Below, piece after piece: positions 5,818 through 10,760 of a stretch of 10,760 nt of DNA. The notes below the pieces were generated by a model that did no database searches, was not told where the DNA came from, and saw nothing but the letters and a program-made list of their open reading frames with translations. This stretch comes from Candidatus Dojkabacteria bacterium (GTDB taxonomy: Bacteria > Patescibacteriota > Dojkabacteria > B142 > WJKM01), in contig JAGQLH010000048.1 of assembly GCA_020429465.1 (NCBI GenBank), positions 1-10,760 of the forward strand, given 5' to 3'. Every line of letters starts with the position of its first letter. Position 1 is the first letter of the stretch. Made by a program: the position numbers and the translations under genes.

Positions 5818-7101
5818 ATGGATGTCATAATCCTCCAAAAATTCTTGGTTGCGATTGGTATTGGCGCACTTATTGGTATAGAACGGGAACGAGAGAAAAA
5901 AGGTCATGAATCCATTGGGAGTGGTTTCCGTAGTTTTATTCTCATAGCACTTCTTGGTGCAATTAGTGCTTTTTTTACACAAGTACTTGATTTCCCTACC
6001 ACGTTTTTCGTTATATTCGGTGGTCTAGCCTTGCTTGTTGCAATGTCATATTACTTTTTTGCTAAGCAAGGACTTTACGGTGTAATTACAGAGTTATCAA
6101 CTCTTATTACATTTCTCCTTGGTTATCTTTCCCTAACCGAACACAGTCTTGTTGCAATTGTGCTTGCTGCATTTATAGTAATTCTTATTGAATCAGAAAA
6201 GGTAGCACATAAATTTATTCGTTCTACGAGTAAAGACGAGTGGTTCGACACACTTAAATTTGCGACCATTGCTTTTATCGTATATCCTATCCTTCCAACG
6301 AATCCAATTGATCCATGGGGAATTGTTAATTTATCAGAAATTTGGCTTTTGGTTGTTGTGATTAGTGGAGTTGAATTTATAGGTTACTTTTTGATGAAAA
6401 CCATTGGTACTAGAAGAGGACTATTTATTAGTGGATTCTTAGGAGGGGTGGTTTCAAGTACGGCATTTACGATGAGTGCTTCAGAACAAAGTAAGCAACT
6501 TCCGAAACTTTCTCATACATTGGCATTTTCCACCGTTCTGGCATCTTTAATGATGTTCCTTAGGGTGATTATTTTGGTTTGGGGTATTTCACCAGCTTTA
6601 TTGGGACAATTGGCACTAGGAATTATTCCGATAGCACTTGCTATGTTAATTAGTGGTGGGGTGATTGCATATCCAATACTTTTTGCAAAGGGAAAGAAGG
6701 GAGTATCATCTGCTCGGAGTGAAATTGGAACAACGTTTACATCTCCATTCCATTTTGGTCCTGCACTTAAAATGGCGCTCCTTTTTAGTATCACAAAGAT
6801 TATTGTAGAAATAGCTACCTATTTATTGGGTGGAAGTGGAGTTGTTTATACAAGCTTTATTGCAGGTTTGGTTGATGTAGATGCAATAACCTACTCAATT
6901 AGTGATTTGTTCAATCAGGATACTATAGTTCCTTCAGTTGCTGTAAATGGAATTATTATTGCAACGTTAATGAATACATTCTTTAAAATGATAGTTGCAA
7001 AAGTACAAGGGACGAAGGAATTGGGAAATACTATCCTCATATCCTTTGGTTCAGCTATTATCGTTGGTATTTGTGTGTTAGGGTATCAGGTTCTCTTTTG
7101 A
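5818..7101 (+). CDS. MgtC/SapB-DUF4010 family integral membrane protein
   Basis: 427 mostly hydrophobic residues with roughly a dozen predicted membrane segments. The N-terminal third is MgtC/SapB-like: 'FLVAIGIGALIGIERERE' (9-26), a 'GFRSFILIALLGAIS' segment, then two or three helices up to about 125. After a cytoplasm-type loop ('ESEKVAHKFIRSTSKDEWFDTLK') comes a DUF4010-type region, recognisable by 'TIGTRRGLFISGFLGGVVSSTAFTMSASE' and 'FIAGLVDVDAITYSISDL'. This two-part architecture is widespread in bacteria; MgtC proteins are linked to growth at low magnesium, but the function of the fused family is not established. Transport is plausible, not shown. It has its own promoter-like site and ends 17 bases from the convergent yjjX-like gene, with no convincing terminator between them. 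Confidence 0.85.
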   Translation: MDVIILQKFLVAIGIGALIGIEREREKKGHESIGSGFRSFILIALLGAISAFFTQVLDFPTTFFVIFGGLALLVAMSYYFFAKQGLYGVITELSTLITFLLGYLSLTEHSLVAIVLAAFIVILIESEKVAHKFIRSTSKDEWFDTLKFATIAFIVYPILPTNPIDPWGIVNLSEIWLLVVVISGVEFIGYFLMKTIGTRRGLFISGFLGGVVSSTAFTMSASEQSKQLPKLSHTLAFSTVLASLMMFLRVIILVWGISPALLGQLALGIIPIALAMLISGGVIAYPILFAKGKKGVSSARSEIGTTFTSPFHFGPALKMALLFSITKIIVEIATYLLGGSGVVYTSFIAGLVDVDAITYSISDLFNQDTIVPSVAVNGIIIATLMNTFFKMIVAKVQGTKELGNTILISFGSAIIVGICVLGYQVLF

Positions 7102-7118
7102 TGAAAAGCTACTTGAAA

Positions 7119-7643
7119 TTAGTATAGATTAGGATTCTTAAAAGGGATAAGTGCAAAAATCACTGCATCGATATAAAAAGTTCTGCGTGTGATTACGTCA
7201 TGCGTAAGTATCCCGACAGATCCAGATTTTTGTTTTGAATTTGATTGATTGAAGACAATATCATCTGCATCTCCTAGTTCTTTTCCTTGTTGAATAAGTG
7301 CAGTGACTTTTTGTGGTAGAAAAAATGTTCCACTCTTCCCTTTCCCCACGGTGTTATCATCTGAAATATATACCTATGCAAATGTAGACATCTCTCCGTT
7401 AACTAGTTCAATTCCCCCTTCTATACCAACCCAATAGTCGGCATCTGGATGTGATTTCTTTGCATTTAGTACTCTATTTTTTGCTCCTGCTATAGTTTCA
7501 TTTTCAGACATTGGTTGGTCACTAACATCCGAAGAGGCATCTATACCTTGGAATTCAAAAACTTCATTCGGGAACATACGTCCAAATGCATCTTGTACAC
7601 AAGATATTTTTATTGGATTTTTAGAGGCAATAATAACGTTCAT
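7119..7643 (-). pseudogene. YjjX-type inosine/xanthosine triphosphatase gene interrupted by one in-frame TAG
   Basis: The protein reads in a single frame over 174 codons plus the stop, the usual length of the YjjX/DUF84 family, which hydrolyses ITP and XTP to protect RNA and DNA from deaminated purines. The N-terminal part has 'IIASKNPIKISCVQDAF', 'DQPMSENETIAGAKNRV' and 'ADYWVGIEGGIE'. The C-terminal part has 'GKGKSGTFFLPQKV', 'GSVGILTHDVITRR' and the terminal 'VIFALIPF'. Codon 90 (7374-7376) is TAG, in 'STFA*VYISDD'. Family members usually have Trp here ('STFSWVVIEN' in E. coli, from memory), so TGG to TAG is the simplest change. No frameshift exists, and codons on both sides match the family. 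It may be a recent pseudogene, a sequencing error, a suppressed amber, or two pieces restarting at GTG 7349. It follows the Nudix gene by 17 bases. Confidence 0.85.
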
Positions 7644-7660
7644 GATTGAGAATAAAAAGA

Positions 7661-8161
7661 TTATAATGTGCTAATTTTAAAAGATTCTATTGCGTCTTCA
7701 GTATTGTAGACAAAATGACCTTCTAGGATTCGTCCTTCAAGCATAAATGGTACCCAATATTTAGCATCAGGCCACATAGAATGTATGGGGAGTTCTTCAA
7801 TTTTGAACCACTTAGGTATCATCTCTTCCGTTTCAGTAGGTTCTCCAGACCATTTTGTGCAGATAAATGGGATAACGGTTTGGCTCCACGAAGGTTTATG
7901 AGGGAAGTAAAAATGGATCTGGCCACATTTCTGGATTTGATCTGCTTCAACTGTAATCTCTTCTTTTAATTCTCGGCGTGCTGTTTCTTCAAATGTCTCA
8001 CCTTTCTTTTGTTTACCTCCCACCCCCATATACATCCCATTACCCATGCCTTCTTTCTTGTGTCCAAGTAAAACTTTTTGACTTTCCATGAGATAAGTAA
8101 CACATCGAATTGGTAAATTTTTATTATCTGCCATTACATTTTCAATATTTGAAGATTGCAT
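7661..8161 (-). CDS. MTH1-like Nudix hydrolase (8-oxo-dGTP diphosphatase type)
   Basis: 166 residues with a Nudix box at 49-71: G49, E55, then R63-E64-L-K-E67-E68, the Mg-binding core. The usual Gly near the end of the box is T70. Beyond the box the match to human MTH1 (NUDT1) is striking: 'KVLLGHKKEGMGNGMYMGVGGK' at the front and 'MWPDAKYWVPFMLEGRILEGHF' at the end, which corresponds to 'MWPDDSYWFPLL' in MTH1. W130 and D132 match the base-recognition residues W117 and D119, while D120 is replaced by A133. MTH1 hydrolyses oxidised purine nucleoside triphosphates to monophosphates; this activity is likely, but the exact specificity is uncertain. M10 is an alternative start. It forms an operon with the yjjX-like gene and is divergent from the gene at 8268. 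Confidence 0.88.
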   Translation of the reverse strand: MQSSNIENVMADNKNLPIRCVTYLMESQKVLLGHKKEGMGNGMYMGVGGKQKKGETFEETARRELKEEITVEADQIQKCGQIHFYFPHKPSWSQTVIPFICTKWSGEPTETEEMIPKWFKIEELPIHSMWPDAKYWVPFMLEGRILEGHFVYNTEDAIESFKISTL

Positions 8162-8176
8162 TGAGTAGGAATTAAA

Positions 8177-8264
8177 AGTTGAATCTGTTGAAGCTTAACA
8201 AATTTTATATAAAGAATACTATGCACATATTGCACATTTTTTATGCATGAGGTAGTATTCAACT
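8177..8264. promoter_or_regulatory. Divergent promoter region with inverted and direct repeats (candidate operator)
   Basis: In the 106-base gap between divergent starts (8161 minus, 8268 plus), GAATACTA (8214-8221) and TAGTATTC (8253-8260) form a perfect 8-bp inverted repeat, with ATGCA (8221-8225) and TGCAT (8244-8248) inside it. AGTTGAAT (8177-8184) and ATTCAACT (8257-8264) form a second, so both leaders carry ATTCAACT. TGCACAT occurs twice in tandem at 8222-8228 and 8231-8237, 9 bases apart. For the plus gene, TTGCAC (8230-8235) and TAGTAT (8253-8258) are 17 bases apart and would give a nearly leaderless mRNA. For the minus gene, TATAAA (8209-8204) is a -10 candidate. The repeats would overlap both promoters, as expected of a shared operator. 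Confidence 0.45.
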
Positions 8265-8267
8265 ACT

Positions 8268-8870
8268 ATGAAAATATATTTCACTTGTTCGACTGCTGAA
8301 TTTCAAAAATACCATGAAACCTACTTTGCTATACGTGATTTCCTAATCACTGAGGGACACATACTTACTCGTGATTGGCTCCCAAAGGTTGATAGGAGAA
8401 TAAAAGAAACTAAAAGTGATTTACCAGATATAAAACAAATATACGATGACTGCATGAAAGGTATACAGACTGCAGATTTAGTAATTATTGAAGATTCTGT
8501 TTCAAATTTCAGTACCGGACACCAAATTACAGTTGCGCTTCAGCAAAATAAACCTACGCTTGTGTTGTGGTCTGGTGAAAAGCATACACATTTTAATCAA
8601 ATGTTTATCCATGGAATAGAATCGGAGTACCTTCAAGTCGCAACATATGGAGATCAAGAATATCGTGAAATTATTAAAGAATTTACTACGATGTATTCAA
8701 ATCCACATCAGAAAAGTAGATTTCACCTGGTATTATCTGAAGCAGAGCGAACATATCTTGATTGGCTTAATCATACGCATTCACAAAGTAGAACAGAAGC
8801 GATACGTTCATCCATACGAGATAAAATGAAGAGAGATAAAGATTACAGATCATACCTTCAGAATATATAG
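8268..8870 (+). CDS. Nucleoside 2-deoxyribosyltransferase-like protein with C-terminal ribbon-helix-helix-like domain
   Basis: 200 residues. The N-terminal part (about 1-140) resembles the nucleoside 2-deoxyribosyltransferase/DNPH1 superfamily: first strand 'MKIYFTCSTAEF', 'FLITEGHILTRDWL', and 'DDCMKGIQTADLVIIEDSVSNFSTGHQITVALQQNKPTLVLW'-like order of helix, 'AD.VI.E' strand, Ser/Gly turn and 'KP.L.L' strand (residues 60-101). Where catalytic members have Glu in 'GxxxEIGYA', this one has Q86, so transferase or hydrolase activity is doubtful and ligand sensing is possible. The C-terminal part (about 150-190) looks like a CopG/Arc ribbon-helix-helix: strand 'RFHLVLS', a helix through 'YLDWL', a turn, then 'SRTEAIRSSIRDKM'. 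I infer a DNA-binding dimer that may autoregulate and control the divergent Nudix-yjjX operon. It ends in TAG. The fold assignments come from motifs only. Confidence 0.68.
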   Translation: MKIYFTCSTAEFQKYHETYFAIRDFLITEGHILTRDWLPKVDRRIKETKSDLPDIKQIYDDCMKGIQTADLVIIEDSVSNFSTGHQITVALQQNKPTLVLWSGEKHTHFNQMFIHGIESEYLQVATYGDQEYREIIKEFTTMYSNPHQKSRFHLVLSEAERTYLDWLNHTHSQSRTEAIRSSIRDKMKRDKDYRSYLQNI

Positions 8871-8919
8871 AACAAGTACCGATAGCATATCGAAAATTTA
8901 CTATAACATAGTTTTAGTC

Positions 8920-8928
8920 TGATAGAAT
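8920..8928 (+). promoter_or_regulatory. Extended -10 promoter for the YceI lipoprotein gene
   Basis: TGATAGAAT is a TGn extended -10 with hexamer TAGAAT (8923-8928), 34 bases before the ATG at 8963. The rest of the gap 8871-8962 is AT-rich and holds only a weak 5-bp hairpin. Confidence 0.4.
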
Positions 8929-8962
8929 TACTAGTCTTTATATTACTTTATATTTTTTTATT

Positions 8963-9706
8963 ATGACTACATTTGGAACAAAAAAAATAGCTTTGTTTTT
9001 AGTTACTGGAGCTATTGTACTTGCTGGATGTGTTTCTACAGAGGTTGAAACAACTACAGAAGATTCTACATCAGACACATCAGATGAAATGATGGTTGAG
9101 AATGATGCAATGATGGAAGATGATGGAGATACAGCAATGATGGAAGAAGATGAGCCTGATTTTACTGCTGAGATGGACGTTTATACGATTGATAACACCA
9201 ATTCTAGTGCTACTTATACCGTATCAAAAAACTTCTTCGCAAATGATGAACCAACAATAGTTAGTGCAACAACAGAAGGAGTGACCGGGGATTTTGGATT
9301 TAATTTAGGTATTTCTTCTACTGTAGCAGGAAGACTCGAAGTTGACCTCCTCGGACTTACTAGTGGAAGTACGGACAGAGATGATGATTTGAAGGCTAAA
9401 TTTGCAGAGTTTGATGTATACCCTACTGCTGTGTTTGTACCAAGAACTACAACACTTTCAATTTCTGAAGTACAAGATAGTGAAGAAGTAGCATTTGAAG
9501 TAACAGGAGATATGACTATTCATGGTGTAACAAATACAGTAACACTTGATATTACTGCAACTATGGAAGGTGATACAATTACCGGAACAGGAACAACAAC
9601 AATCCTCGGTTCTGATTATGACATTACTATGCCAGCAGTTGGTGATCTGTATGTAGTTGAAGATGAAATTGCATTAGAAGTTAATTTCGTAGCAACTGCA
9701 GAATAA
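8963..9706 (+). CDS. YceI-domain lipoprotein
   Basis: 247 residues. A short basic N-terminus and a hydrophobic stretch (about 9-20) end in the lipobox L20-A-G-C23, so it is a secreted lipoprotein anchored by a lipidated C23. A linker of about 45 residues follows, very rich in Asp, Glu and Thr, with three Met-Met pairs (43-44, 50-51, 59-60). The YceI domain occupies about 72-245: 'YTIDNTNSSATYTVSKN', 'GVTGDFGF', 'DLLGLTSGSTDRDDDLKAKF', 'YPTAVFVP', 'GDMTIHGVTNTVTLDI' and the terminal strand 'IALEVNFVATAE'. YceI proteins are lipocalin-like beta-barrels that bind long-chain isoprenoids or other amphiphiles; the ligand here is unknown. It is a single-gene unit with its own promoter-like -10 and a strong terminator just after the stop codon. 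Confidence 0.92.
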   Translation: MTTFGTKKIALFLVTGAIVLAGCVSTEVETTTEDSTSDTSDEMMVENDAMMEDDGDTAMMEEDEPDFTAEMDVYTIDNTNSSATYTVSKNFFANDEPTIVSATTEGVTGDFGFNLGISSTVAGRLEVDLLGLTSGSTDRDDDLKAKFAEFDVYPTAVFVPRTTTLSISEVQDSEEVAFEVTGDMTIHGVTNTVTLDITATMEGDTITGTGTTTILGSDYDITMPAVGDLYVVEDEIALEVNFVATAE

Positions 9707-9727
9707 TCTAGACTTATTCGTTTTTTT

Positions 9728-9767
9728 AACCCCCACCTTATTTTTCAGTGAAATGGTGGGGGTTTTT
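9728..9767 (+). terminator. Rho-independent terminator after the YceI gene
   Basis: AACCCCCACC (9728-9737) pairs perfectly with GGTGGGGGTT (9755-9764), and a T-run follows. The 17-base loop can pair further (ATTT with AAAT). It starts 22 bases after the stop codon and is one of the few GC-rich tracts in the window. The minus strand lacks a T-run, so it acts in the plus direction only. Confidence 0.92.
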
Positions 9768-9768
9768 A

Positions 9769-9777
9769 TGTCATAAT
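9769..9777 (+). promoter_or_regulatory. Extended -10 promoter for the M29 aminopeptidase gene
   Basis: TGTCATAAT is a TGn extended -10 with hexamer CATAAT (9772-9777), immediately after the YceI terminator. It would give a leader of just under 40 bases before the ATG at 9823. The spacing between terminator and start makes a promoter here likely. Confidence 0.45.
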
Positions 9778-9822
9778 AGGAACGCATAAGGCATTTTACT
9801 TAATGTAACATTATTAAAAACT

Positions 9823-10760
9823 ATGTACCAACCACCTCAAGAAATTTTAGAAAAGTATGCTAATCTTTTAGTTAATTTTGCTCTTAACTCAGGTAAGGGA
9901 ATAAATAAGGGTGATGTGGTAATGTGTATTGTAGATGATGTGGCAAAGCCATTGATGGTTGAACTACGCAATGCAATTTTGCGGGCAGGAGGACATCCAA
10001 TGCTTCGTATGATTCCTTCAGGTATTAGTAAAGAATTCTATGACCTTGCAAGTGAGGAACAGTTGGAGTTCTTCCCTAAAGATTATTTAAAAGCACGGGT
10101 AGATTTAATAGATCATCAAATTGGAATTATTTCTGATGTAGACCCCCATGAATTAAAACATGTAGATTCCAAGAAAATATTTAAATCAGCTGATGCAAAG
10201 AAACAGTATAGAGAGTGGTTGAATGAGAAAGAAAATAAGGGCAAATTCACTTGGACACTCGCGCTTTATGGAACTGAGGCGATGGCAAAGGAAGCAGGTA
10301 TGTCACTTGAAGAATATTGGAACATTATTATAGAAGCATGTTACTTGGATAAAGAAAATCCTACCGCTGAGTGGGAAGCAATTGCACAAGAACAAAAAAG
10401 AGTAATGGGTGAGCTCAATTCACTTAATGTTGATTATCTACATGTTAAGGGAGAAAATATCGATCTTAAGGTTAAGATTGGGCCAAATCGAAAGTGGTTA
10501 GGTGGTAGTGGACGGAATATTCCAAGTTATGAATTGTTTATATCTCCAGATTGGCGCGGTACTGAAGGTTATATCTATTTTAATCAACCACTTTACCGTT
10601 ATGGTAATTTGGTGAAAGATGTTCGATTAGAATTCAAGGATGGTTTGGTGGTGAAGGCTGAAGCCAGCGAAGGTCAAGAAGTACTTGATAATATGCTTAA
10701 ACGTGAGAATGCTAACAAAATTGGTGAATACTCGCTTACAGATTCTCGAGTGTCTAGAAT
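9823..10760 (+). CDS. M29-family aminopeptidase, N-terminal part (cut by window edge)
   Basis: I translated this from the sequence: it is open from the ATG at 9823 to the window end, 312 complete codons of a family usually about 400 residues long. M29 (thermophilic aminopeptidase, AmpS/PepS type) enzymes are dimeric two-metal exopeptidases of the cytoplasm. The N-terminal alpha/beta domain has 'KYANLLVNFALNSGKGINKGDVV', 'ELRNAILRAGGHPM' and 'DHQIGIISDVDPHEL'. The C-terminal domain begins with 'GRNIPSYELFISP' and 'GYIYFNQPLYRYG', then 'VRLEFKDGLVVKAEAS' and 'NANKIGEYSLT'. E237 and E302 match the first two metal ligands of the family; the later His, His and Asp ligands lie beyond the edge. No Shine-Dalgarno precedes the start, but an extended -10 lies upstream at 9769-9777. 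Nothing in the visible part suggests damage. Confidence 0.92.
   Translation, partial: MYQPPQEILEKYANLLVNFALNSGKGINKGDVVMCIVDDVAKPLMVELRNAILRAGGHPMLRMIPSGISKEFYDLASEEQLEFFPKDYLKARVDLIDHQIGIISDVDPHELKHVDSKKIFKSADAKKQYREWLNEKENKGKFTWTLALYGTEAMAKEAGMSLEEYWNIIIEACYLDKENPTAEWEAIAQEQKRVMGELNSLNVDYLHVKGENIDLKVKIGPNRKWLGGSGRNIPSYELFISPDWRGTEGYIYFNQPLYRYGNLVKDVRLEFKDGLVVKAEASEGQEVLDNMLKRENANKIGEYSLTDSRVSR

Noticed and set aside
7095..7108. CTTTT-GATG-AAAAG hairpin as a terminator between the convergent genes
   Set aside because: Five A-T-rich pairs overlapping a stop codon, with no T-run on either side; too weak.
7119..7349. Separate 76-residue gene for the C-terminal half of the YjjX homologue
   Set aside because: It is in the same frame as the N-terminal half, joined by codons that match the family; only one TAG separates them, so one interrupted gene is the simpler reading.
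7781..7969. Plus-strand open frame inside the Nudix gene
   Set aside because: Shadow of the Nudix coding sequence, with no family resemblance or start signals.
8880..8892. CGATA-GCA-TATCG hairpin after the deoxyribosyltransferase-like gene
   Set aside because: Only five pairs, a 3-base loop and no T-run; could be chance in AT-rich DNA.
1..10760. CRISPR array, insertion sequence, prophage, tRNA or rRNA
   Set aside because: No spaced direct repeats, transposase, terminal inverted repeats, phage genes, tRNA-like cloverleaf or rRNA sequence seen on either strand.
1..10760. UGA=Gly or UAG=amino-acid recoding across the window
   Set aside because: No gene has internal TGA, two end with TGA, glycine uses GGN, and TAG ends the gene at 8268-8870; the single internal TAG at 7374 is isolated.

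Overview
The window is AT-rich, gene-dense DNA from a bacterium with short intergenic gaps; no stretch over 300 bases lacks a gene. Several traits suggest a member of the Candidate Phyla Radiation (Patescibacteria). No start codon has a recognisable Shine-Dalgarno sequence. MurB has an unusual active-site region. A YceI lipoprotein carries a Met/Asp/Glu-rich linker, and a single-TM DsbA has a long Ala/Thr/Ser linker. No gene contains an in-frame TGA and glycine uses GGN, so the UGA=Gly code of Gracilibacteria/Absconditabacteria is not supported. The lineage call is inference from family resemblance, not from a marker gene.

Layout. 1-970 (minus): a nucleotidyltransferase gene followed by recO, which runs off the left edge. 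971-1172: non-coding, with a probable short structured plus-strand RNA ending in its own terminator, then a hairpin terminator serving the dsbA-like gene. 1173-1952 (minus): membrane-anchored DsbA-like oxidoreductase. 2174-5773 (plus): CelD/FemAB-like acetyltransferase, small coiled-coil protein, murB, flavodoxin and inositol-monophosphatase-family phosphatase; the last three are tightly spaced and probably one operon. 5818-7101 (plus): MgtC/DUF4010 membrane protein with its own promoter. 7119-8161 (minus): an MTH1-like Nudix hydrolase followed by a YjjX-type inosine/xanthosine triphosphatase gene interrupted by one in-frame amber codon. 8268-8870 (plus), divergent from the Nudix gene: a nucleoside-deoxyribosyltransferase-like domain joined to a ribbon-helix-helix-like tail. 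8963-9706 (plus): YceI lipoprotein with a strong terminator. 9823-end (plus): M29 aminopeptidase, truncated by the right edge.

How the genes fit together. RecO, the Nudix enzyme and the YjjX homologue concern DNA repair and cleaning of the nucleotide pool. MurB serves peptidoglycan synthesis. DsbA and YceI act outside the cytoplasmic membrane. The most notable locus is 7119-8870: two nucleotide-sanitation genes face a protein that combines a nucleotide-binding-type fold, lacking the usual catalytic Glu, with a probable DNA-binding domain. The 106-bp divergent promoter region between them contains inverted and direct repeats. This could be a nucleotide-responsive regulatory switch; that reading is a hypothesis.
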